Assembly: GCF_012489685.1 (NCBI RefSeq)
Contig: NC_080042.1
Location: 76,327,093-76,391,092, forward strand
DNA: 64,000 nt
Direction: 5' to 3'
From: Lotus japonicus
Taxonomy: Eukaryota > Streptophyta > Magnoliopsida > Fabales > Fabaceae
Part shown: one piece after another, positions 42,652 to 54,400 of the stretch
Numbering within the stretch: the first letter of the stretch is position 1
How the letters are laid out: each line of letters begins with the position of its first letter
The notes under the pieces: generated by a model
Told to the model about the DNA's origin: nothing
The model's input: only the letters and a program-made list of their open reading frames with translations
Databases searched by the model: none
Position numbers and translations under genes: made by a program

Positions 42652-43917
42652 TTGGGTCAGCGTCCTCAGGCTTATGCTGTGCCCACTGACATTGCCATTG
42701 CCATGCACACCATGACACTTGCTCCCCCGGATGACACCTGGTACATGAACACTGGAGCATCCTCTCATGTAGCAGCCTCACCAGGTAATCTCACGTCTTA
42801 TTCTAATTTAAGTCATCTTAATCAGAAACTGTATGTTGGTAGCGGACAGGGCATTCCAATTCAAGGTTCTGGAGACACCACCCTCCCCACCTCCCATAAA
42901 CACAAGCCTTTGACCCTTTCCCATGTCTTGCACACACCACAAATTGTTAAAAACTTGATTTCTGTGCGACAACTCACTACTGATAACAATGTTTCTGTTT
43001 GTTTTGACCCATATGGCTTCTCGGTTCATGATTTTCAGACGGGGATTCCACTCATGAGATGTAATAGTCCTGGCGACCTATATCCAGTCACTTTATCCTT
43101 TCCATTTGCTGGTCTAGCTCAGAGTCTCTGGCACAGCCGCCTTGGTCATCCCAGTCTTTCTGCTTTGCAGTCTCTTCGTAGTAATAAGTTCATTCATTAT
43201 GAGCATTTGAATTCTAGCACCGTTTGTGAGTCTTGTGTGTTGGGCAAACATATTCGGTTGCCCTTTGTTTCTTTCAATAATGTAACTGTGATGCCCTTTG
43301 ACATTTTACACAGTGATTTGTGGACTTCACCTATTTTATATTCTGTCGGTCATCGATATTATGTATTATTCTTAGATGATTTTACTGATTTCTTGTGGAC
43401 GTTTCCTTTAAGTCATAAATCTCAAGTTTTTGAAATGTTCACTACCCTGTCAAATCAAATCCGCACGCACTTTTCACAAATAGTAAAATGTCTTCAATGT
43501 GATAATGAGCGAGAATTTGACAATAAATATTTTCAAGATTATTGTGCTGCTAATGACCTTCTTTTTCGCTTCTCCTGCCCACATACATCATCTCAAAATG
43601 GCAAGGCGGAGCGCAAAATACGCACCATTAACAACATGATTCGCACTCTTCTCGCTCGTGCGTCTGTTCCTCCGTTCTTTTGGCATCATGCTCTTCAAAT
43701 GGCTACATATCTGCTTAATATCATTCCCCGGAAAGCTATGTCTAATCTCTCTCCCACTCAACTTCTGTATTGTCGTGACCCGTCTTACACACATCTCCGC
43801 GTCTTTGGTTGTCTTTGTTACCCTTTGGTTCCCTCCACAACCATTAACAAATTACAACCACGCTCCTCCCCGTGTGTCTTCCTCGGGTACCCACTGATAA
43901 GTGCCAAATTTACTTAA
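42652..43917 (+). pseudogene. Copia A pol, first part: protease and integrase, cut by an insertion
   Basis: It continues the gag frame. The protease signature reads WYMNTGASSH, with Asn where the catalytic Asp (D-T-G) belongs, which should abolish cleavage. A GAG pre-integrase zinc region (WHSRLGHPSLSALQSL, CESCVLGKH) and the integrase core follow: Asp in LHSDLW, Asp in QCDNERE and Glu in NGKAERK. The frame runs into the inserted solo LTR at about 43895 and ends at a chance stop. The downstream half of the polyprotein resumes near 45343. Confidence 0.88.
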
Positions 43918-45342
43918 ATTATCATATTATAATTGACACTTATTTGTTCTAAACATGTGAATTATCATTCAAATATCCCCATTTTCATATGTTTGTAAAT
44001 ATTTAGATTTTACTAGTATTATGCTTTAAATATAGTCTAAATCATGATGAATCTTTGGGTTTTGTTGTAGGGATGAATATCCAAAGAAATATGCAAGATT
44101 TGGTGAAGTAATGAGGGTATTCAAGGTTTCTGGTCCAAAGGTGCTAAGCATCAGCCTATGGGTGCTAAGCACCATATAGATAGGGAATGAAGAATTAAAA
44201 TATGTCAAAACCATGCTTAGCATCCATAATGGGGTGCTAAGCGCCCTAAGGCGGTGGGGAAAACCCAACTTTGGAGAAACAGGGTGCTAAGCGCCCTGAC
44301 CAGATCTGATCCTTATAAAATGCGAATTTCAGTAAGATTAGAGAACCCATCACTTGGAAAACAGACCCAAAAGAGAGAAAACTCAAAGGAGATCATTAAG
44401 GAAGGTCTAGGAGGCTAGAGAGAAGGCTTTGGAGCCGATTTCATCGCCGGGGAACCGTCACGGATTCGGTTTTTCATCGTTCTTCTTCTCTTTTATGATT
44501 GTAAAGCTATCCATGGAAATGGATAGCTAATTTCTCATTTGTTGGGATTAGAACTAGTTGTTTTGATGCTCATGTAATCTATTTGATTTTCTTTCATGCA
44601 AATTTCATGTTTCTATGTTAAAAATCAATGGTTTTCTCTTATGCTTCAAGCTATATCTTAGGTTGATCCCCTTGGGTATTTTGATTGATTCAAACTTGTG
44701 TAGGGAACTCACATGATCTTGAGTCTGAACTAGAGTTAATCATATGTTTCTTTTCCATGATCCAATGATTTTTACCTTGTGCTTCATGCTTGTTTTGGAT
44801 TGATCACCTAGAACATGAATTTAGATTTAATAGGATGGTGGGAACTAACTATTTAAATCTGAAATAGGTAAAATCATCTAATGATTCTAAGGTCTAGGGA
44901 TAGGGTTAGATCATTAGTCTATTCAAACATCCATGCTTAATGCTACTCACTATTGTTAATCAATCAAGGGATTGAAGGTTAATATAGTTGAGTTGATAAT
45001 CTTCTACGCCGGGGGACTGGGTAGTAAGATAAGAAATGGTGGGAGGAATCAATTGAATAGAACGATATTTGTATGTGAATCAATAGAATACATAAAGGTC
45101 AAACAACGAAACTCTAATCCCAGCAAAACTATCTACCTTGGTGAATCCAATTACTTTATCTGCTTTCTTTATATTTTCATGTTCTTAAACAAACCCCTAA
45201 TATCTCTGTTAACCATCATTTGAGTTTGTTAGCTATTGAACGGCATAAGTATTACACCTCCCAGTGGATACGACAAAACCCTTTACTATACTACAATTGA
45301 GTCTTGAGAGATTCAAACGTAGAGTGGTAAAAAAATCTTTCA
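43895..45342 (+). mobile_element. Solo LTR (about 1.45 kb) inserted in copia A pol
   Basis: A non-coding block beginning TGATAAGTGCCAAATT and ending ...AAATCTTTCA splits the copia frame. Copia-type sequence is continuous when the two flanks are compared. The 3' end (CCCAGTGGATACGACAAAA) has the style of gypsy LTR ends. Flanking 5-mers do not match cleanly (CCCAC against TCAAC or ACTTC), so the borders are uncertain by a few bases. GGTGCTAAGC-type words recur at 44139-44300. Confidence 0.75.
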
Positions 45343-47207
45343 ACTTCATCACAGAGGTTATAAGTGTTTTGATTTGTCGCACAGAAAGATCCGTATCTCC
45401 CGACATGTCATTTTTGATGAGACTCAGTTTCCCTTTGCCACCATGACTACCCCTCCTCTCTCCACATATGACTGTTTCTCAGATCCTATACACCCCTCTA
45501 TCATTCACCAGTGGACTAGTCCATCCACCGTACCTGACCCCTACCCATACTCCTGTAGTGCCTCCTGTTGTGCCCTCCCCACAACTCCCCACGACCTCTT
45601 CCTCCTCCTCTGACTCCCTACCACCTTCCCCTTCACCTCCTTCGCCGCCTCAGCTTGTACCTTCTATCCGTACCATGGCCACTCGCAACATGCGTGGTAT
45701 CTACAAACCCAGAAAGCTCTTCAACCTTTCTGTAACCATTGATGATCCCACCATATCACCTCTTCCCAAAAACCCAAAACTAGCTCTTTCAGACCCAAAT
45801 TGGAAATCCGCAATGCAGTCTGAATTTGATGCTTTAATTAAAAATAAAACTTGGAATTTGGTTCCTTGTCCTAGTGATGTTAATATCATTCGCTGCATGT
45901 GGATTTTTCGTCATAAGACGAAAGCTGATGGTTGTTTTGAGCGTTACAAAGCTCGTCTTGTAGGTGATGGCAGGTCACAGATTGCAGGTGTTGATTGTGA
46001 TGAGACCTTTAGTCTTGTGGTGAAACCTGCGACCATTCGCACAGTTTTCACCATTGCCCTCTCCAGGTCTTGGCCCATCCACCAGTTAGATGTTCAGAAT
46101 GCATTCCTCCATGGTGATCTACATGAGACAGTCTACATGCATCAACCCCTGGGTTTCCGTGACCGTACTCATCCTGATTATGTGTGTCGCTTGCGGAAAT
46201 CTCTTTATGGCTTGAAGCAAGCGCCTCGTGCCTGGTACCAACGTTTTGCAGACTATGTCTCCACCATTGGGTTTCAACATAGCACCTCTGATCACTCTCT
46301 TTTCATTTACAGACGAGGCTCTGACATGGCTTACTTCCTGCTTTATGTTGATGATATCATCCTCATCAGCTCCTCTCATGACCTTCGTAAATCTATAATG
46401 GCCCTTCTTGCCTCTGAGTTTGCTATGAAGGATTTGAGACCGTTGAGCTATTTTCTGGGCATTGCTGTCACCAGACATGCAGGTGGACTTTTTCTCAGTC
46501 AGAGTACATATGCACGTGACATTATTGCTCGCGCCGGTATGGCAACGTGCAATCCTTCTGCCACTCCAGTTGACACCAAGCAGAAACTCAGTACTTCTGC
46601 TGGTACTCCGTGTGATGATCCTACTTTATATCGGAGTCTTGCTGGGGCTTTGCAGTATCTTACATTCACCCGTCCTGACATCTCTTATGCAGTTCAGCAG
46701 GTGTGTCTTCACATGCATGCCCCCCGCACAGAGCATATGTTTGCGCTGAAGCGCATCCTACGCTATGTTCAGGGCACCTTACAGTTTGGCTTGCATCTCT
46801 ATCCTTCTCCTATCGAGAAGCTTATTTCTTACACTGATGCAGATTGGGGTGGTTGTCCCGACACCCGTCGGTCTACTTCTGGTTACTGTGTATTTCTCGG
46901 CGACAATCTCATTTCCTGGTCGTCCAAGCGACAACCTACGCTTTCCCGGTCCAATGCTGAGACTGAGTATCGAGGCGTTGCTAATGTGGTTTCCGAATCA
47001 TGTTGGCTACGCAACCTGCTTTTGGAGCTTCACTTTCCTCTTTCTCAGGCTACTTTAGTCTACTGTGATAATGTTAGTGCCATCTACTTATCCGGCAATC
47101 ATGTCCAATATCAGCGCACTAAACACATTGAGATAGATATTCACTTTGTTCGAGAGAAAGTCGCCCGTGGTCAGGCACGCATTATTCATGTTCCTTCTCG
47201 TCACTAG
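45343..47207 (+). pseudogene. Copia A pol, second part: reverse transcriptase and RNase H
   Basis: After the insertion the frame resumes with RKIRISRHVIFDE (about 45380) and shifts before the reverse transcriptase, which is open to 47207. Motifs include [53 protein letters not shown] and the catalytic YVDD. RNase H has YTDADWGG, STSGYCVFLG and ETEYRG. A TAG at 47205-47207 falls where copia proteins carry Gln (..H-Q-I-A-D..), and the frame continues as IADIFTKGLPR beyond it. This is a second apparent CAG-to-TAG change. Confidence 0.87.
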
Positions 47208-47306
47208 ATTGCAGACATCTTCACTAAAGGCCTCCCTCGAGTTCTCTTTGAAGATTTTCGGTCCAGTCTCAGCGTCAGTGAACCTCCCGCTTCGACTGCG
47301 GGGGTG

Positions 47307-47451
47307 TGATAGAATAGGAAATATTCTTCCTGTAATTATGCCTAATTTCTTGTAATTGTATTTATTCCTAGGTTGACTTTACCTGTATATATACTCTTGC
47401 TATTGATCAATGAAAGGCACCAAATTATTTCCATATTCTTCCATTCTTACA
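47307..47451 (+). repeat. 3' LTR of copia A
   Basis: 145 bp, same sequence as 40896-41040. Confidence 0.95.
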
Positions 47452-47456
47452 ATTAT

Positions 47457-48267
47457 TCATAGGAGGGGGCATAATTGGGCTTGGGTCTGAGATGGCAAAG
47501 ATACTCAATAATTCTTCCGAGAGGGTGAAGAAAGTTTTTTACAAAAGGATGCATAGTGGGATAAGCGGAATGAGGAAACTGGAAAGTAAAGTGTGTTGAT
47601 GAGTTCTACAATTTAAAGAGAAAAAAAAATGTAAGGAAGAGAAGAAAGAGTCAAATTAGGTATGGCCCTCTTTATACTGTTCATCAGTCAGATGGGAAGA
47701 AGTTGATCATGATGAAGATGATCTCATTCGATCAAGAAATGAGGCTTTGAAAAAGGGAATATATTGAGTTAAGCAAAGAGGGTATGAGAGTTGTGTAAAT
47801 CGTTTGGGATGGTGTTTGAGACTCTGAGAGAATTAATGAATGATCGCTCCAACTTTTGGATAAGTAATTTGTACATAGAGTGCGAATTTGATGTTGTGGA
47901 TGACTCTATTGAAGGACTATAAGAAATGAATGTTTTAACATGAGAAGTTAGCAATGACCTTGGCACTAACGTAAAACCAACGTTAATGGCTAAAGGTTTT
48001 GTAACTCAAAATGTGGCGTCGACTTGAACTGTCTAAGTTGAATGATTCGGTGTAAACTTCTTCTATGCTTGGTTAATAGTTTATTTTAAATCTCATCTCC
48101 CATTAACTTCTTCGATGGGGACTAAAGTCACACTATTTAGAAATATAAGGATTAAAAAAGAGGAAGAGAAAAGGGTTTATTGTGAAGTGAAGAAGGCTCA
48201 GGAGACACGCATGAGGTTGGCCACATGCAATCCTTCCTTCTCTTTCCAGTCCCGTGCTGACTGACTC
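47457..48267. other. Spacer and presumed promoter of the BIM-like gene
   Basis: No recognisable coding sequence. Copia A ends about 1 kb before the BIM ATG, so its LTR lies in or near the promoter. No clear TATA box was found. Confidence 0.5.
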
Positions 48268-48405
48268 ATGTCCTTCGCCGGAGACACTCACTGCCACCTC
48301 AACGCCGCCGGTGAACACCCCTTTATCAATCAACTCATCAACGCCTTTTGCTCTCAATTTCTCATCTGGGGTGTCCCCGTTTCGCTCAAAGTTCTCATCT
48401 TTTGA
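48268..48405 (+). CDS. Possible upstream ORF (45 codons) in the BIM-like 5' leader
   Basis: ATG at 48268 to TGA at 48403-48405, 50 bp before the main ATG and in a different frame. Its product has no known match. It matters only if transcription begins upstream of 48268, which the sequence does not show. Confidence 0.35.
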   Translation: MSFAGDTHCHLNAAGEHPFINQLINAFCSQFLIWGVPVSLKVLIF

Positions 48406-48454
48406 GGATTCAGAACTTGTGAGTAACTGGGGTGGTACCCTTTTGCGTGCAACA

Positions 48455-51400
48455 ATGAAAGCAGGGAAGTCGAACCAGGAAGAAGACGAGTACGAGGAAG
48501 AAGACTTCGGTTCTTCTCAGAAACATGGTCCTTCTTCTGCCCCTAACACCAACAAAGGTAACCTTTTTAGTTAAAAAAACACATTTTTGTACCTAGTTCT
48601 TGTGTTATTGTTAGATCCGAATTGTAGGATGTTTTATTTGTTTTAGACGAGGTTTTGTGGATTCTTCTCATGTTTTTTTATAATATATAGCTTGGATTGT
48701 ATTGAATCTACTGATATTGATATGTGTATCCCATTTTAATTTATTCTTTCTGGAAAATTTATTGAATTTGGTGAATTTAGTTTGTTGGGGTTACTGGGAT
48801 TGGATTTATTTGTGATCTTAAGTTCATATCTGGGTTTGTTAAAGCAGATGCAAAAGCTACTGATAAGGCTAGTGCAATAAGATCGAAACATTCTGTAACC
48901 GAGCAGCGAAGAAGGAGCAAGATCAATGAGAGGTATGTACCACACTATTGATAAGACTACTGCTGGAGTGCATTGAGTGTTCTAGTGTAGGTTGCTTGAA
49001 AATGAACTAACAAATTGACTTATACCTTATTATTAGCATTGGATAATTTAAATCGAATGTAATTGTTGATTCTCATAAGAGTTTTTGAAAATTGATGCAT
49101 AGTAGCTGTAAAAAATATAGAGCGTGTTTGTTTCATGCCGGTCAACACTCAACGAGATAAGATCCTGCTTGTCCTTTTGTGTGTTTGGGATTTGTGAAAT
49201 TCTGTGCGCGTTTATGCAAAATGGTTTTTTCCAAGCACCCATGTAGATTTGTCAGCAATTTTACATTGCTCTAAATTTTTTCACTTCATTGCCTCAGTTT
49301 CCTTTTGTTTTAATGAGTCATACTGCAGTCTTGGTCGCGAGGATTTTGGGAGTTTGTTTAGGTGTTTTTCCCCACATGAGGGACAAATGTCATGTCAATT
49401 AATGTGAAGGGTATATAGATAATGTGCTGTGAGAGTGTTAGAAGCACAAATTCAATATCTCATAGAGCTCTTGTATTACTTTCTCTTTTACTGATCAAAA
49501 CCTTTTGACATCAAAGTCTGAATGGTTATATGATGTGCCACACAAAAAGTTTGTAATGATTTTTATGTGGTCTTTTTTTTATTTCTTTAAATAATCTTTT
49601 TAGAGCTTACCTAGTGGGAAGGGCTTATTTTGTTGTGATTTTTTGAGAGCTTAAAAATTTCAGTGCTTTCAGTTTAATTATTCATTATTTGTCAGTAAGT
49701 TGGTGATTGATGATTGGTGACCCTTTCCTTCAGATTTCAGATACTGAGGGATATCATACCTCATAGTGAGCAAAAGAGGGACACAGCGTCATTTTTATTA
49801 GAGGTACATTTTGTAATGTGAGAAATAATTTTGTTCAAATTGGTTTGGAATAGATTTGAATCAGTTAATTTATCTTGTTTCTTTGCAGGTGATTGAGTAT
49901 GTTCAGTACTTACAGGAGAAGGTGCAAAAATATGAAGGCTCATACCCGGGTTGGAGTCAAGAGCCCTCAAAGTTGATGCCATGGGTAAATTAGAAAAACC
50001 ATAATGTTTTAGGATCATGTGCCTTTGACTATGCAACCTCCTAATTTTGAAATACTTATAAAAAAACAAAAACACTTATTTATCACTAAAAAAATGACGA
50101 TATGAAATTTGGTTAACCTTAGTATGCACAAACATGTGAGCACCAATATGGATTAATGAAAACTTTCATTGAAAATCAACATTTATACTGGTTCATTGTA
50201 TCTGTCCAAATGCAGTCTGGATTTCTATTTGTCTTTGATCTCAATTATTTGATCTATTAGGTTGTTTTATTGATTATTTGTGAATGGTTTGTCTTTTTAG
50301 TCTCTTCACTGAATGGTTCTCGCTGATTTGTCATTTTGTTTGTTGGTTGATCCCCTATTAAGCTTTATTTTAACTGTCTTACTTTTTTTCCCCATCAATT
50401 GAGATTTTAATTTGCCCTCAGGTTTGTTTAAGCATGTTACTGTTGGTCAAACTTATCAACTTAAGTAGTTAACTGATATTATAGAGTAATTGGGTCACGA
50501 ACCAACTATGCCAAAAGTTTAAGTTGTTGGATAAAGGACACATGAATGGGTATGGGTTCATATTATATTTCTAATACGCCCCCTCACGCATGAGCTCGCT
50601 TGAGCTTGAAGCGTGGACAATGCACAGGCTCCCTTACCTTGTGTTGATACTTGACATTTTTTGTTAGAATAATGAGGGTAACAATGACCGAACTCTAGAC
50701 ACTCGGTTAGAGAGGCTCTGGTATCATGTCATGAATCAACTATCCCAAAAGCTTAAGCTGTTGGGTAAAAGACACTTGAATATTTTTATATTATATTTCT
50801 AACAATATGCAATTATTTTAGACGATGGAACTTATATACCAGTTAAAATGTTATTGTTTTTTTAGCTTTCTTACCCACTATTATGTTACAGAGAAACAGT
50901 CATTGGCGTGTCCAAAACTTTGTTGGTCAACCTCCTGCTGTGAGGAATGGTTCGGGTCCAGTATCACCTTTTCCTGCAAAGTTCGACGATAGCAATGTTA
51001 GCATCTCTCCAACCATGCTTAGTGGCACCCAGAATATGATAGATCCTGATCAGAGCAGGGATATTCTCAGCAAGACAGCAGAGAGGCAACCTGATTTAGT
51101 AAGCAAGGGAATACCTCTGCCCTTGGCTATGCATGCAAACATGTCTGTTCCTGTAAGAAGTGATGGTGTACCTGCCCATCCTCTTCAGGGAACGCTTTCT
51201 GATGCACAATCAACTGAATGCCCAGCAACTAGTGAGCCACAGAACCAGCAGGACGAACTGACAGTTGAAGGAGGGACAATTAGCATTTCAAGTGTATACT
51301 CCCAAGGGTGGGTAATTGCTTAACAATATCTTTTTTAATATCTGTAAATATCGATAATTTAATTTGTCTTTTGAAAAGCTGTTGATCATATAACTTTTTG

Positions 51401-54400
51401 TTTTTGTCATTTTGAAGCATGAAATGTGGTTTACATTCTGAAACCATCAGTGAGTCAAGTAATAAGGACTTCATTACATTGATTTGTGTAAATTGATGAG
51501 CATAGTTGCCATGAGCCCATGACATTGCTTGTAGTGATGAGATTTCTAATGATCCTGAGGAAAGAAATACAAACTGGAGTTCTTGATTTTGATGTTATTA
51601 CTGCTATTTACTTGTAGTAGTACTATTTCTACACTTCTTAGAAATGGCTTAGATCAATACTTATCTGCTAATGCCAATTAGAAAATGCTGTAGCTTTTGT
51701 TGAAGTTTATTTCTCCTCTTTAGTGACATGTGTAGAATCATTCCTTGATGAACAGGCTGTTGAACAATCTAACTCAAGCGCTACAGAGTGCTGGTTTAGA
51801 TCTGTCACAAGCTAGCATCTCTGTACAGATTAATCTTGGGAACCGGGCGAACATAGGACCAAGCGGTGGAACCTCTTCTACCAAGGTATATAATGGCACT
51901 TTGTCTTCATTAATACTTGGACCTTTGTGCTAGCAAGATGTCTAATAAGAGGAATTTGATACATTTAGTATATATAGATATGCTGGTATAAATTAATACA
52001 TTTTTCCTTGAATTTTTAATCAAAGAACACGGAATCATTTATTTCACCTGAGATTATTCTTCTAGATAAATTAAAGTGATTGATGACAAATATTTGTATT
52101 GGAGTCCGATTTAATATAACTTGGAATTTCAACCTAAGCATTATTAAGTTTATGATTTTAGTATCACAAATGCAATTAGGTTGAAGCTTTAATCAAAAAC
52201 AAAAGTTTTACGACTTAGAAGTTTGAAGATCACACACTGTAAAATTAATCATCGCAGATCTGTGTATAGGTTGGTTCTAGAATTATGTTAGGGAGAAGAA
52301 CTTAGGATGTGTTCGGGTAAACAACTTAATTGATAGATATGATAGCAGTTGAAATATTTGGTAATATTATTGATATGAAAAACTGTACAGGGATTCCTCT
52401 TCTTATAGAGAGAATTACATAATGTGATTGATCAAAGTCAAAGAAGGAAATCCTTGACTAAAGAGAGAATTAAGGAGAATAAATGAAAATAAGAAACTAC
52501 CTAAAATAAACTAAGTACAAACAGGAAACAACATAATTATATACAGACAAAAATATAACTACTAATTAAGAGCATTAAATGCTCTATTTCACAGTCTGTT
52601 GACACTCCCCCTCAAGCTGGCCTAAAGATATCCTCCATAGACAGCTTGCTAGTTATGTTGTCAAAGGATTTCTTGGGTAATCCTTTGGTTAGGATGTCTG
52701 CCGATTGCTCTGCAGTGGGAACATATGTAATACAAATCTGCCCACTTTCTATCTTCTCTCTGATGAAGTGTTTATCAACTTCGACATGCTTGGTCCTATC
52801 ATGTAGGACCGGGTTGTGTGCAATAGATATTGCAGACTTGTTGTCACAATAAAGCTTTATTGGAGGAGAATTGAAAACCTTTAATTCTTGTAGAAGTTTT
52901 TCCACCCATAATGCCTCACAAATTCCATGAGCAACTGCTCTAAATTCAGCTTCTGCACTACTCCTTGCTACAACGGTTTGTTTTTTACTTCTCCAACTAA
53001 CCAAGTTTCCTCCAACAAAGGTGCAATAGCCTGATGTTGATCTTCGGTCTGTCACACTCCCTGCCCAGTCTGCATCAGTGTAGGCTTCTACCTGAAGGTG
53101 CCCACGGTTTTTATAAAGAAGCCCCTTCCCAGGTGATCCCTTCAAGTATCTTAAGATTCTGAAAACTGCCTCCAAGTGTTCATGACCTGGTGCATGCATA
53201 AACTGGCTTACCATGCTTACAGCAAAGGCAATGTCTGGACGGGTGTGAGATAGGTATATTAGCCTTCCCACTGGTCGCTGATACCTTCCTTTGTCCACCA
53301 TATTTTCTGTTTCAGCTGATTGCAGCTTTAAGTTGGGCTCCATGGGTGTTTCTACAGCTTTGCATCCAAGTAATCCTGTTTCTTTTAAAAGATCCAGAAT
53401 ATACTTTCGCTGGTTCATAAAGATACCTTCCTTTGATCTTGCAAACTCAATTCCAAGGAAGTATTTCAATGGGCCAAGTTCCTTGATTTCAGAAACTTTA
53501 GCAAGTTTCTCCCTCAGATTTTTGAGTTCCAAGCTATCATCACCTGTAAGAATTATATCATCAACATATACAATCAAGATAGCAACCTTATTATCTGCTG
53601 AATGTTTATAGAACAATGTGTGATCAGCTTGGCTTTGGATATATCCAAACCCTTTTACCACTGTTCCAAACCTCTCAAACCATGCTCTTGGAGATTGCTT
53701 CAGCCCATATAATGACTTCTTTAGTCTACACACCTTATTTCTTCCAAGTTCTTCTTCAAATCCGAGGGGAAGACTCATAAACACTTCTTCCTCTAACTCC
53801 CCATTAAGGAAAGCATTCTTTACATCCAATTGATGTAAAGGCCAGTTGTAACTTACAGCAAGGGATATAAGAATCCGAACAGAGTTAAGTTTAGCAACTG
53901 GAGCAAACGTCTCTTGATAGTCTATTCCATAAGTTTGAGTGAACCCTTTTGCCACCAATCTCGCCTTGTACCTCTCTACACTTCCATCGGCCTTGCACTT
54001 AATGGTAAATACCCACTTACAACCCACCTGTTTTTTGTCACGTGGCGGGTCTGTTATTTCCCAAGTTTCATTCTTTTTCAGTGCACTCAACTCTTCTAAG
54101 ACTGCTAAATTCCAATTGGGATCTAGTGCTTCCCCAATGTTTCTAGGTACAAACAGATCTGTTATTTTAGAGGTAAAAGCTTTGTGATTCGGGGAAAGAT
54201 TTTGGTAGGAAACATATTGGGAAATGGGATGATTTGTGCTAGATTTTTCTGATTTTTGGGTGCAGGTTCTGGTTCCTTTCCTAATAGCTATGGGTAGTTC
54301 AATAGTAGAAGTGAAAATGTCAGTGTTACCTCGAATTTCTTGTGGTATTCCTACTTGGCCTTCTTCCGGGATTTCTGGTTGGCTTGGTGCAGAGATGATG

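Larger units (their letters stand above)
40896..47451 (+). mobile_element. Ty1/copia retrotransposon (copia A) with a nested solo LTR
   Basis: The 145 bp LTRs (40896-41040 and 47307-47451) look identical. A 5 bp target duplication ATTAT flanks them (40891-40895 and 47452-47456). TGGTATCACGAG follows the left LTR (initiator-Met-type primer site) and a G-rich tract, CTGCGGGGGTG, precedes the right one. Gag, protease, integrase, reverse transcriptase and RNase H occur in copia order. Two stop codons and an inserted solo LTR inactivate it. Confidence 0.95.

Noticed and set aside
48254..48454. Extending the BIM-like protein upstream of 48455
   Set aside because: There is no in-frame ATG, and the family N-terminus (short, basic, then acidic) matches the start at 48455.
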